The notes beneath the pieces were generated by a model. The model made no database searches. It was given only the letters and a program-made list of their open reading frames with translations, and was not told the DNA's origin. A stretch of 51,297 bases of DNA from UBA1422 sp041859095 (lineage in GTDB: Bacteria; Bacillota; Clostridia; Peptostreptococcales; Anaerovoracaceae): contig JBHEKY010000012.1 of NCBI GenBank assembly GCA_041859095.1, positions 1 to 51,297 of the forward strand, written 5' to 3'. Both the position numbers and the translations under genes were made by a program. Positions 41,109-49,826 of this stretch are shown one piece after another. Each line of letters begins with the position of its first letter. The stretch's first letter is position 1.

Positions 41109-42773
41109 CTATCCGATAATCATATCTTCGATGGTGCCGCCGGCCGGAATCATGGGCAACACTTTTTCGTTTTTGCTGAGCATGCACTCTATCCAGATGG
41201 GTCCGCTTTCTTTCATGGCGGTTAGGAAGGCTACTTTGAATTCTTCTGGCGTTGTGACCCGATATCCCTTGGCTCCGAAGGCGTCAGCCAGCTTGACAAA
41301 GTCGGTCTTGCGACCGGGGTCGGTCTGAGAATGCCGGTCCTGATAGAAAGTACTCTGCCATTGGTACACCATGCCCAGCACCTGGTTGTTCATGATGACC
41401 GTGATAATGGGTAAATTCTGGCTCACCGCGGTGCATGCTTCGTTCAAGTTCATATGGAAAGAACCGTCTCCGGTAATATGGATGACCCGTTTTTCGGGGC
41501 TACCCACCTGCGCGCCGATGGCAGCGCCATATCCGAATCCCATAGTTCCAAGTCCACCACTGGTGATGAACTTGCTGGTATGGTTGTGCTTAAGGTATTG
41601 GGCCGTCCACATTTGGTGTTGTCCTACGTCGGTGACATAAATGGTTTCTTTGTCAGTATTGTCGCACAGGATACCGATGATTTCGCTGGGATGCAGGTTG
41701 GCGTCGCCCACCTTGCTGTCACCGGAAAATTTCTTCAGTTCGGCGATTTCTTCCATCCATTCAGCCCGTTGCTTCTCTTGAATCAGAGGCATCAGTTGAT
41801 GGAGAAATTCCTTGATGTCACTGATGATGCTGAAGTCCACAAGCACGTTCTTGTTGATTTCGCTTTTGTCGATATCCACCTGAATACGAACTGCCCTTTT
41901 GGCGAACTTGCTTGGGTTTAGCGCAACCCGGTCACTGAACCTAGTGCCCAGTGCCAACAGCATATCGCTGCGATCAATAGCTTTGTTGGCGGCGATGGTG
42001 CCGTGCATGCCAATCATACCAAGGCTTTTGGGGTTGTCTGCACCGATGACGCCGGCTGCCATCAAGGTAAAACCGGCAGGCATTTTTGCCTTATCCATAA
42101 ATTCGTTCAGTTCTTTTTCGGCTTTGGAGGCACACACGCCACCGCCTACGTAAAGCACCGGCCGTTTGGCCCCGTTGATCAAGTCGGCAATCTTTTTGAG
42201 TTGCTTCCTGTCAAGGGTGGGGGGCAATGGCTTTTCTTCCGAAATGTATTCGGGTCTATAGTCCATGGTTGCGCCAGTCACATCTTTGGTGATATCCACC
42301 AAAACAGGACCTTTGCGTCCGTCGTTGGCAATGCGAAATGCACCGTGAAGCGCCTTGGGCAGGTCCTCAATTTTGTTGACAAAATAGTTGTGCTTGGTGA
42401 TGGGCATGGTGACGCCGGTGATGCAAATCTCCTGGAACGCATCCCGTCCGATTAAATGCTCCGGCACATTGGCGGTAATGGCCACCAATGGAATGCTGTC
42501 CATGAAAGCGGTGGCAATGCCGGTGACCAGGTTGGTGGCACCGGGGCCGCTGGTGGCAAATACAACACCGGTCCTTCCGGTGGCTCTGGCGTATCCGTCG
42601 GCCGCATGAGCCGCCCCTTGTTCGTGGGCGGACAATATATGACGGATCCGATCTTTGTATTCATATAAGGTATCGTACAGATTCAGAGCCGCCCCTCCGG
42701 GATATCCGAAGATGGTGTCTACCCCCTGTTCCAATAGGATTTCTGCAACGATTTGTGATCCGGTTAACTTCAT
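41109..42773 (-). CDS. ilvB: Acetolactate synthase large subunit
   Basis: A 554-aa thiamine diphosphate enzyme. The N-terminal TPP domain has the catalytic glutamate in AHEQGAAHAADG, the middle binds FAD, and the C-terminal domain carries the GDGSFHMNLNE metal/TPP motif with NNQVLG. The ATG at 42773 is preferred: GGAAGGGAAAG precedes it and MKLTGSQIVAEIL is the standard N-terminus. An open frame upstream to 42968 reads through the promoter and is not coding. It heads the ilvB-N-C-D-A-ridA operon. Confidence 0.95.
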   Translation of the reverse strand: MKLTGSQIVAEILLEQGVDTIFGYPGGAALNLYDTLYEYKDRIRHILSAHEQGAAHAADGYARATGRTGVVFATSGPGATNLVTGIATAFMDSIPLVAITANVPEHLIGRDAFQEICITGVTMPITKHNYFVNKIEDLPKALHGAFRIANDGRKGPVLVDITKDVTGATMDYRPEYISEEKPLPPTLDRKQLKKIADLINGAKRPVLYVGGGVCASKAEKELNEFMDKAKMPAGFTLMAAGVIGADNPKSLGMIGMHGTIAANKAIDRSDMLLALGTRFSDRVALNPSKFAKRAVRIQVDIDKSEINKNVLVDFSIISDIKEFLHQLMPLIQEKQRAEWMEEIAELKKFSGDSKVGDANLHPSEIIGILCDNTDKETIYVTDVGQHQMWTAQYLKHNHTSKFITSGGLGTMGFGYGAAIGAQVGSPEKRVIHITGDGSFHMNLNEACTAVSQNLPIITVIMNNQVLGMVYQWQSTFYQDRHSQTDPGRKTDFVKLADAFGAKGYRVTTPEEFKVAFLTAMKESGPIWIECMLSKNEKVLPMIPAGGTIEDMIIG

Positions 42774-42834
42774 AAATTCTCTTTCCCTTCCTATTTCAAT
42801 ACGATTTGTCACCATGAAACGGCATAGTAGTATC

Positions 42835-42862
42835 AGTATAATCGTTTTTTTGGGAAAGTCAA
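42835..42862 (-). promoter_or_regulatory. Sigma-A promoter of the ilv operon
   Basis: On the minus strand TTGACT (42862-42857), 16 bases and TATACT (42840-42835), about 62 bp before ilvB. No T-box, leader peptide rich in branched-chain codons or attenuator hairpin was seen in the short leader. Confidence 0.65.
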
Positions 42863-42988
42863 CAATTTCGGTGCATTTTTTGTATGATAACATAGTTTTT
42901 ACGTTGTATTTTTGTTTGTACGGCACAAACCAAGGGCCATATTTAGGTTTTTTGACATTTTGGTCCACTTTTAACGGTTTGTTAAATG

Positions 42989-43030
42989 AAAAACCGGCTA
43001 GTTGAATTTTTGTTCAACCGGCCGGTTTTT
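42989..43030 (-). terminator. Terminator after MATE gene 1
   Basis: Minus-strand arms AAACCGGC and GCCGGTTT, with GTTGAA/TTCAAC in the inner stem, are followed by a T run. It separates the MATE gene from the ilv promoter. Confidence 0.7.
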
Positions 43031-43052
43031 TGAGAAGGTGTTTTATGATGAG

Positions 43053-44450
43053 TTATTCTGGTAGTCTTGCTGCTTGTCCCTTTAATTTTTTCAGTTCCGG
43101 GAGGACAAAGGCAAGTGCAATCACAAATGCCAAAACGTCGGACAATGGTTGTGCGACCCAGACGCCGTTTATTCCCATGAAACGCGGCAGGATTAGTAAC
43201 AGCGGAATTACGATTAAGAAATTCCTTGTTAGGCCATTGATCAGGGCTTTGCCACTGGACTCAACGGATTGGAAATACCCGGAGATAATCATACAAATTC
43301 CACCAAGTGGATATAGAATTAAGAATATTTTCATGGCCTCGCTTGAGACTGCCATCAGCGTTGGATCTCCACCGGTAAAAAACATTAATATCTGATCTTT
43401 GAAAACGTAGATTAAAGCTGTCAGTGCATACAGCACCACGAAGGATATTTTCAGGCAGAAGGTCAATGCTTCCCGTACTCTCCCATACGCTTTCGCGCCG
43501 AAATTATAGCTTGTAATGGGCAATATGCCATACATGAAAGTTGCAGCTATTGAGGATAAAACGTATACGATATAGGCATTGATTATTCCATATGCTGCGA
43601 TTTCGGCAGAACCACCCAGATTGGCCAGTGTGTTGTTGATGATAATCGCCATGGCAGTTGCACTGATTTGGATAGCAAAGGCAGCAAACCCGATTTTGTT
43701 CATTTCATGAATGAGTCTGAAGTCCAGCTTTGCGTCCGACCATTTAATCTTCAATTTGGATTTACCGAATACAAAGTTGAAGCCAAGGAGTGCAAAAGCA
43801 CCAACACATACGCCCCAAGCGCCAATGGCGGATCCGGCAATGCCACTGTCGAATTTGAAAATCATCAAGTACTCCGTAATGATTGCGATAATCGCCGGAA
43901 CAACCTGAATGAAAGTTCCGATGTACGGCTTCTCATCAACACGGATGAAGAAGAAAAAGACGAATCCACAGACGTACAGCGGGAAGGCTGGCATGAATGC
44001 AGTCATGTAATCCATTGCAACTGGAACGATGTCATCGGTTGCCCCAAGAAAGCGAACGACCGCTTCCAGGTTTGCCAGAACAGCAAAAGTGATAATTAAC
44101 GATAGGAATAACCCATACCAGAAGCTTTGCCCGGATGCCTTTCTAGCAGCAGCCACATCCCCTTCGCCTAATTTGATTGCAGCGATGGATGATGCGCCAA
44201 CACCAATCAGGTTTCCGATGGAGATTGCAATGATCCAAAATGGGAACACGATGCTAATTGCACCTAACCCAAGAGCTCCAATGCCGTTTCCAACAAAGAA
44301 CCCATCCAGGATTCCGCAAGCCATCTGGGCTATCATACCCAGCAGAGATGCAATCCAATACTTAATATATAATTTTCGAGTAGGCATCGTCCCAAGTTCG
44401 CTCACAGCATCATCTGGTGGAGCCAAGTTTACTTTTTCAACGTTTTCCAT
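43053..44450 (-). CDS. MATE family efflux transporter (1)
   Basis: A 465-aa protein with 12 predicted membrane segments in two halves. The N-terminal half has the GxGxxxLG-type loop (GNGIGALGLGAI) and the ASSIAAIKLGEG motif of MATE proteins. It exports small organic cations or metabolites using Na+ or H+. It is a clear paralogue of the gene at 49827-51179. AAGGAGG precedes the ATG, 30 bases after the amidase stop, so the pair forms an operon behind the sigma-54 promoter at 45518-45533. Confidence 0.9.
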   Translation of the reverse strand: MENVEKVNLAPPDDAVSELGTMPTRKLYIKYWIASLLGMIAQMACGILDGFFVGNGIGALGLGAISIVFPFWIIAISIGNLIGVGASSIAAIKLGEGDVAAARKASGQSFWYGLFLSLIITFAVLANLEAVVRFLGATDDIVPVAMDYMTAFMPAFPLYVCGFVFFFFIRVDEKPYIGTFIQVVPAIIAIITEYLMIFKFDSGIAGSAIGAWGVCVGAFALLGFNFVFGKSKLKIKWSDAKLDFRLIHEMNKIGFAAFAIQISATAMAIIINNTLANLGGSAEIAAYGIINAYIVYVLSSIAATFMYGILPITSYNFGAKAYGRVREALTFCLKISFVVLYALTALIYVFKDQILMFFTGGDPTLMAVSSEAMKIFLILYPLGGICMIISGYFQSVESSGKALINGLTRNFLIVIPLLLILPRFMGINGVWVAQPLSDVLAFVIALAFVLPELKKLKGQAARLPE

Positions 44451-44480
44451 GATATTTCCTCCTTTTAATATGACTGCCCT

Positions 44481-45479
44481 TTATTTGCAGTTCGATAAAA
44501 ACTCATCTAAATTTGTAGCATACTTTTCAAATGTTGAAGCAAGATCTTCTTCTGGTTGCTCAATAAGCGATTTGCCGATTCCCAGTTCAAGACATTTCTT
44601 GTCGTGATCATGAACGTTCTGCGGCGCTGGGCTTAGGTTTTGGAATACCGGTGCATCAGCAATCCGCCCGGCAAAGGGGGAAGGATAGTTGTTTTCCCGT
44701 AGATGCTTTAAATAGTGATCCATGAATAGTGTGCCATACTCTCTGGACTTTCTAACCAAGTCCAAATCCAGGGTCTGAGTATAGATCGCCTCCTCTTTAC
44801 CGGCTTCCCAAAGAATCCGACCTTCCGGATTGACAAACATTGAGTTTCCATATAGTGAAAAGTTGCCGAATTGACCACAAGTATTAATAGAAATGAAGTA
44901 TGCTTGATTTTCCAGTGCCCGTGTCAGGTTGACCGATTTATTAAGGCTGTAGAGTTCTTCAGGATCCTGGGTCACCTTCACAATGATTTCAGCACCCATT
45001 AAGGTCAAATTTCTTGCGATTTCAGGGAAGTTGCTGTCATAACAAATCATCACGCCAACTTTTGTTTCTTTTTCCGGCATATCAAAGACAACATATTCAT
45101 GACCCGGATGTGTATACGCCTCGGTCGGTTTCCATGGCGACATTTTTCGATATACAGCAATGATTTCGCCTTGTGGATTAATCACTGGAACCGAGTTGTA
45201 ATAAGTGCCCTCCGGGCAATCCGGATGTTCTTCATACATGGAGCCGGGAATAAAATATATGCCGTACTTCTTTGCAATCTTGCATAAAAAATCAGTGATG
45301 TCCCCCGGAATCGCCTGCGGTGTGTAATATCCGATGCCGCCTTCAACACCAATGATCATTTCGGGTTTATGGCAGCCACTCATCAGCGCATCAACCTTGT
45401 CGGAAATGTATTGAAGATTTTCCGCTGTATCATATGCGATTTTTTGTTGAATGATGCCTACGTTTAAATATCTGCTCAT
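44481..45479 (-). CDS. Nitrilase-family carbon-nitrogen hydrolase (amidase)
   Basis: A 332-aa cytosolic enzyme of the nitrilase superfamily, with a complete Glu-Lys-Cys triad: E46 in IGVEGG, K112 in YRKMSPW and C146 in MICYDSNFPE. It hydrolyses an amide, N-carbamoyl or nitrile bond. The C-terminal tail (about 285-332, with many charged residues) is longer than in most members. AAGGAGG precedes the ATG and a sigma-54 promoter lies 40 bp further up. The MATE gene follows. Confidence 0.9.
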   Translation of the reverse strand: MSRYLNVGIIQQKIAYDTAENLQYISDKVDALMSGCHKPEMIIGVEGGIGYYTPQAIPGDITDFLCKIAKKYGIYFIPGSMYEEHPDCPEGTYYNSVPVINPQGEIIAVYRKMSPWKPTEAYTHPGHEYVVFDMPEKETKVGVMICYDSNFPEIARNLTLMGAEIIVKVTQDPEELYSLNKSVNLTRALENQAYFISINTCGQFGNFSLYGNSMFVNPEGRILWEAGKEEAIYTQTLDLDLVRKSREYGTLFMDHYLKHLRENNYPSPFAGRIADAPVFQNLSPAPQNVHDHDKKCLELGIGKSLIEQPEEDLASTFEKYATNLDEFLSNCK

Positions 45480-45517
45480 GGGGATTCTCCTCCTTATTCT
45501 TTCTTGCTTATATCAAT

Positions 45518-45533
45518 AGCAATATCGATGCCA
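45518..45533 (-). promoter_or_regulatory. Sigma-54 promoter of the amidase-MATE operon
   Basis: On the minus strand TGGCAT (45533-45528), five bases and TTGCT (45522-45518) match the consensus with GG and GC ten bases apart. The activator gene is immediately upstream. Confidence 0.8.
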
Positions 45534-45592
45534 CTTTTAATTTTTACAAAAACGTTGAAAAATGAAGGTTTCTAATTGCAGTTATGCCAAGC

Positions 45593-45629
45593 AAAAAGAC
45601 CAACCGTCAAATATTTTTACAGTTGGTCT
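45593..45629 (-). terminator. Terminator after the sigma-54 activator gene
   Basis: Minus-strand AGACCAAC (45629-45622) pairs with GTTGGTCT (45604-45597), followed by a T run. It separates the regulator from the amidase operon. Confidence 0.7.
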
Positions 45630-45683
45630 AGTGATGTTTGAAAAAGCCCTGCTTTGGGGCGCTTAAGTGCCCTTGCAAGTGGA

Positions 45684-45718
45684 TGTCAGATAATATTACA
45701 GTGTAAAATTATCTGACA
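45684..45718. promoter_or_regulatory. Inverted repeat, candidate enhancer site
   Basis: TGTCAGATAAT and ATTATCTGACA form 11-bp perfect arms around 13 bases, about 150 bp upstream of the sigma-54 promoter. It overlaps the stop codon of the activator gene. A T run does not follow, so it is not a terminator. Confidence 0.6.
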
Positions 45719-47145
45719 CCTTCTTTTTCAATTTTGTGCTTCTCTATTTTATAATAAAGTGCAGGCCTAGATATTTTTAGAAGCTTCGCGGACTGGGTGA
45801 TGTTCCAGCTTGTAGCATCCAGCACTCTGCGGATTGCTTCCGCTTCTGCGATGTCCTTAATATATTCCAGTGGGTTATCCAGATTGCTGATTCCATCCGT
45901 TGATGGATGGTCCATTTGAAAAAGCAGCGTATCAAAGTGCTCTACCATAAGCAGATCCTGCCGACATTTATTCATGGCCCGTTCCACCATGTTCATCAGT
46001 TCCCTGACATTTCCCGGCCAATCATAGTTGCATAGCAAGCGCAATGCTGCCGAATCAATCCCCTGGATGTTTTTTCCGAGGAATTTATTAATCCGCTGAA
46101 TGCAGTCATCCACCAGCATTGGAATGTCTTCTTTGTGTGTGCGCAACGGTGGCACTTTCATCTCAATAACGTTTAGCCTATAATACAAATCTTCTCGGAA
46201 TTTTCCTTCAGTGACCAGCTCTTTTAAGTTTTTGTTGGTTGCCACGATTAACCGTACATCCACTGGGATGCTTTCCGAACCACCGATTCTATCAACTTCT
46301 CTTTCCTGCAGAAATCGCAACAGTTTTGGTTGCAGATGATAAGCCAAATGATCCACCTCATCGAGAAAGACCGTCCCGCCATTGGCGTATTCCAGCTTGC
46401 CAATCTTTCCACCCTTTTGCGCACCGGTAAAAGCGCCATCTTCATAACCAAAAAGCTCTGATTCCAACAAGTTCTCTGGTATGGCTGCACAATTAATTTT
46501 AACGATTCGGTTCCTTGCGCGACGGCTGATGGTATGGATGGATTGAGCAATCAGCTCTTTTCCACTTCCAGTTTCCCCACTGATTAAGACCGTGGAATCG
46601 GATTCCGCCAGGTCATAGATTTCCTGCCTCAGTTGTTGTATGGGGAGGCTTTCTCCGATGATGCTGCCCACATGGTATTTAAATCCTTTGCTTAGTTCTT
46701 CATAGCCAAGAAAAAGGCCTTTGAGTTCTTTTGAAAAACTGATAAATCCATTGGTCGTCATTTCAGCGACTTCATCAAAAAAGCGTCGAAAGTCCTTCTC
46801 AGTTCGAAAAATATCATAGTCCATTGCGCCCCAAACTTGATTCCCCAAAATGACCGGCTTTATTCTTGCCACATTTATCTCACCACCAGAAAAATAAAAA
46901 CACTCTTCGATGGCTTCTTTGGATTCTAACACGTGGGTGATTTTGCTTAAAGGATGTATTTCTTCAATGGGTTTGCCTGCCACTGCGCCGAAGGTCTTAT
47001 GGCTGAGGACCTCCAAAAGCTCAAGCAAATCACTGCTGATATATCGAATTTTGTGTTCGTTATCCACAATCACAAGCCGGTCAAAATGGTCAAAGACCAG
47101 CTTGCATTCCTCCGCAGTCATATTAAAATTATTCGCTGTGCCCAA
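45709..47145 (-). CDS. Sigma-54-dependent activator (PAS-AAA+-Fis)
   Basis: A 478-aa regulator. Residues about 10-130 form a PAS-like sensor, about 162-390 the AAA+ domain with Walker A GETGSGKE, the sigma-54-contacting GAFTGA loop and Walker B GGTVFLDE, and about 440-472 a Fis-type helix-turn-helix (NITQSAKLLKISRPALYYKI). The start is TTG at 47145, inside the end of the LuxR gene (17-base overlap), preceded by GGAG; a later ATG at 47121 lacks a ribosome site. It probably activates the amidase-MATE operon through the inverted repeat at 45684-45718. Confidence 0.9.
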   Translation of the reverse strand: MGTANNFNMTAEECKLVFDHFDRLVIVDNEHKIRYISSDLLELLEVLSHKTFGAVAGKPIEEIHPLSKITHVLESKEAIEECFYFSGGEINVARIKPVILGNQVWGAMDYDIFRTEKDFRRFFDEVAEMTTNGFISFSKELKGLFLGYEELSKGFKYHVGSIIGESLPIQQLRQEIYDLAESDSTVLISGETGSGKELIAQSIHTISRRARNRIVKINCAAIPENLLESELFGYEDGAFTGAQKGGKIGKLEYANGGTVFLDEVDHLAYHLQPKLLRFLQEREVDRIGGSESIPVDVRLIVATNKNLKELVTEGKFREDLYYRLNVIEMKVPPLRTHKEDIPMLVDDCIQRINKFLGKNIQGIDSAALRLLCNYDWPGNVRELMNMVERAMNKCRQDLLMVEHFDTLLFQMDHPSTDGISNLDNPLEYIKDIAEAEAIRRVLDATSWNITQSAKLLKISRPALYYKIEKHKIEKEGVR

Positions 47146-47944
47146 GATGTTCTCCGCCTCCCTTCTTTTGTTCCGTTAACGTTGTCAACAAAAAGAATAG
47201 TTGCAACCTGCTTGTTACGCCTGATTTTCGGTACACATTCAATAAATGTTTTTTGACGGTATGCAAGCTAATATTCAATTGCTTGGATACATCTTCGTTG
47301 CTGAACCCCTGAAATAGTAGTCCAATCAATTCAACCTCACGGTCTGTTAGTTTATATTCGGATTTTAAGATTATCGGGTCAATGATGGCCTTGGGCTGTT
47401 GACGCATTAAATTCTCTGCGGATGCAATCATGTACAGGTGATATGCCAGATGATCTTTGAGGATATCCAGTGCAAAGATTTCTTTATCAGAAAAGTCCGC
47501 ATCTTCCTTGGACCGATAAAGGGATACGACTCCAACGAAACTTTGGTTATGTACCAGTGAAATCTGTGCTGAGTAGTGCATATTAAATGGTTTGTACATT
47601 TCTTTATAATAGGGCAACTCCTCCCTAACGTTATCTGGATACAAATCCGTTTCCCTGTACACCATATTCTTGTTTTGCATGAACATCCATCTTGTGTAAT
47701 CTATATTTGCACCAATTTCTTCATACATGGACACAGCTTCTTCCGGGCAGTCCACTGTAATTGGATCCCGCAGCATGGAAGGAGTATCTACTCCGGCAAG
47801 ATAAAATGAGGCCGCATCAAACGGAACAAGCAATCGAAGCGCATTTATAAACAGTCTACGCATTTCTATATCATCGTCTGTCGTGTGGATTTTTAGGATC
47901 ATGTCATTCAATAGAATCCATTCATTTGTTTCCAGGTTTCTCAT
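47129..47944 (-). CDS. LuxR-family regulator with GAF-like N-terminal domain
   Basis: A 271-aa regulator. The first 190 residues resemble a GAF-like sensor (FINALRLLVPFDAASFYLAG and onward), and about 200-262 is the LuxR/GerE helix-turn-helix (KLTDREVELIGLLFQGFSNE, then LNISLHTVKKHLLNVYRK). The ATG at 47944 is preferred over an in-frame GTG at 47953 because AAAGGTGG precedes it. Its end overlaps the sigma-54 activator start by 17 bases, so the two are translated together. A LuxR regulator coupled to a sigma-54 activator is uncommon. Confidence 0.88.
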   Translation of the reverse strand: MRNLETNEWILLNDMILKIHTTDDDIEMRRLFINALRLLVPFDAASFYLAGVDTPSMLRDPITVDCPEEAVSMYEEIGANIDYTRWMFMQNKNMVYRETDLYPDNVREELPYYKEMYKPFNMHYSAQISLVHNQSFVGVVSLYRSKEDADFSDKEIFALDILKDHLAYHLYMIASAENLMRQQPKAIIDPIILKSEYKLTDREVELIGLLFQGFSNEDVSKQLNISLHTVKKHLLNVYRKSGVTSRLQLFFLLTTLTEQKKGGGEHLGHSE

Positions 47945-48003
47945 ACAAACCACCTTTTCATTATGTTCTGTTGAGGTAGCGTTTCGTTTTATTAATTTGC
48001 TTT

Positions 48004-48032
48004 ATTATATGCTTCCGATTCTGCTTACGCAA
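48004..48032 (-). promoter_or_regulatory. Sigma-A promoter of the LuxR-sigma-54-activator pair
   Basis: On the minus strand TTGCGT (48032-48027), 17 bases and TATAAT (48009-48004), about 60 bp before the LuxR start. Confidence 0.7.
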
Positions 48033-48058
48033 TACACAATCACTTGGGTTGAATCACA

Positions 48059-48099
48059 AATAGTCTTCCATTGAAATCTAAGGTCAAAAGAAGACTACT
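48059..48099. promoter_or_regulatory. Inverted repeat upstream of the LuxR gene
   Basis: AATAGTCTTC and GAAGACTACT pair with one mismatch across 21 bases, just upstream of the promoter. It is a candidate operator for autoregulation. Confidence 0.4.
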
Positions 48100-48147
48100 T
48101 GCTATCATTTATATTTATCATATTTCATTTTTAATGAATGGCGCTAT

Positions 48148-49773
48148 TCATTTTTGATAAACGATTTTGCCATCGCAAATTGTCATAATGACTTCTGCAT
48201 CCCGGATTTCTTCTGCCGGTATCTCTATAAGGTTGCGATCTATCACAGTAATGTCCGCAAGTTTGCCTTCTTCTAGGGTGCCGGTTTTTTCATCCATGAA
48301 ATCGTGGTAGGCAGAACCCAAGGTATAGATTTGTAGGATTTGGTTGATTGGCAATCGCTGTTCCGGTAGCCATCCGTCAACTGGAAGCCCGTCATCAAAC
48401 CGTCTTGTCATCGCCCTGTAAACTCCTAACATTGGGTTTGGGGGGACAATCGGCACATCTGAACCCATTGCCATCGATGCACCTTGGTCTAACAGGGACT
48501 TATAGTTAAAGCAATACTTTTGCCGCTCTCCTAGTTTCACCAGGTAGCCGTTGTCTTCGTATTTTTCGCTGGCAAGCGGCACATGGGCCGGGTGTACATC
48601 CGCAATGACTCCCAATGCAGCAAATCGTTTCACATCATCCGGGTGGAGCACCTCAACATGTGCAATCGAATGTCTCGAATCCCGCTTTCCATTGATCTTT
48701 TGACACGCCTCATAAATGTTTAATGCATCCCGAACGGCTTTATCGCCGATGCAATGTATTCTCACCCGATAGCCCTTTGCATCCCACGCCAGAACTTCTT
48801 GCTCGAAAGTGTTGTAATCCATTGGCAGTAGGTTCGTTGTCTCCGGATAGTCCGAATAAGGTTCAAGCAAATCTGCCGTGTATCCAAGCACAGTGCCGTC
48901 GTATAAGAATTTTACACCCTGGAATTTTAGCATGTCTGATTGATTTTTTATAAATTTTGGGATTTCCTCCTGGTTTTCCGGCGTTGGGAAAATCGCGAAA
49001 TTGAACCGGATATCCATTTCTCCGCTGCTTTCAAGGCTTTCCAATGCTTCAATAACAGGGCTATAGCTCCAATACAAATCACTGATTGCCGTGACTCCCA
49101 ATGATGCCAAGCCTTGAAAAGATCTTTTTAGTTTCTCTTGGGCAATCTGAGTGGTTGGAAAGAGAAACATGGATGCGATTTCATATAATTTTAAAACGGC
49201 TTTTTCATCAATATATCCAGTTGGTTCTCCCGTTTCATCTTTTTGTATTTCGCCACCCTCCATATCAGCAGTGTCCCGGGTGATATTGAAAAGCTCAAGC
49301 GCTTTGCTGTTCAGCCAGGCTCCATGGCCTTCCAACTTAGCCAGCAATACGGGTCGATCGGGGATTAACCGGTCAAGCGACTCTTTCGAAGGATATTGGT
49401 TGGGCCAAATGGATGAATTCCAGTCATAACCCACAACCAGGGAATCGTCATCAGGTCTTTCCTTGATGTGTTGCACCACCAATTGGACTGCTTCCTCTTC
49501 TGATACAGCATAATATAGATTCACCGCATCATCAAAGATCATCGACATGAGCAAATGGGTATGGGAATCATGGAATCCCGGCATGATTAGTTGGTCAGCA
49601 CAGTTGAAGACCTTGGTTTCCGATGAAACGTATGCCTCCATCTCATCCGCGCTATTGACAGCAATAATTTTATTGTCTTTTATGGCGACGAACCCATCGA
49701 TTAGCGCATCATTACATCCTGTAAAAATGTTTTTTCCGCGTAGAATTAGGTCGGCTGTCTTTCCTGTCATCAT
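48148..49773 (-). CDS. YtcJ-like amidohydrolase (cytosolic)
   Basis: A 541-aa metal-dependent amidohydrolase, relative of the lipoprotein at 28861-30618 but without a signal peptide. Key segments are MPGFHDSHTHLLMS, RIHCIGDKAVRDALN, AHVEVLHPDD and GSDVPIVPPNP. Substrates of the family are poorly known. The ATG at 49773 is preferred because AAAGGAG precedes it; ATG 49788 in frame overlaps that site. It follows MATE gene 2 with a 53-base gap and ends before the LuxR gene's leader. The neighbourhood (exporter plus amidohydrolase plus two regulators) suggests processing of an amide compound. Confidence 0.88.
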   Translation of the reverse strand: MMTGKTADLILRGKNIFTGCNDALIDGFVAIKDNKIIAVNSADEMEAYVSSETKVFNCADQLIMPGFHDSHTHLLMSMIFDDAVNLYYAVSEEEAVQLVVQHIKERPDDDSLVVGYDWNSSIWPNQYPSKESLDRLIPDRPVLLAKLEGHGAWLNSKALELFNITRDTADMEGGEIQKDETGEPTGYIDEKAVLKLYEIASMFLFPTTQIAQEKLKRSFQGLASLGVTAISDLYWSYSPVIEALESLESSGEMDIRFNFAIFPTPENQEEIPKFIKNQSDMLKFQGVKFLYDGTVLGYTADLLEPYSDYPETTNLLPMDYNTFEQEVLAWDAKGYRVRIHCIGDKAVRDALNIYEACQKINGKRDSRHSIAHVEVLHPDDVKRFAALGVIADVHPAHVPLASEKYEDNGYLVKLGERQKYCFNYKSLLDQGASMAMGSDVPIVPPNPMLGVYRAMTRRFDDGLPVDGWLPEQRLPINQILQIYTLGSAYHDFMDEKTGTLEEGKLADITVIDRNLIEIPAEEIRDAEVIMTICDGKIVYQK

Positions 49774-49826
49774 TTTATCTCCTTTCATTTCTGAGAACTA
49801 AGTCAATATTAAGTAGTCGCTTCAAC

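Noticed and set aside
42774..42968. Upstream extension of the ilvB frame
   Set aside because: It crosses the promoter, has no similarity to acetolactate synthases, and a good start with ribosome site exists at 42773.
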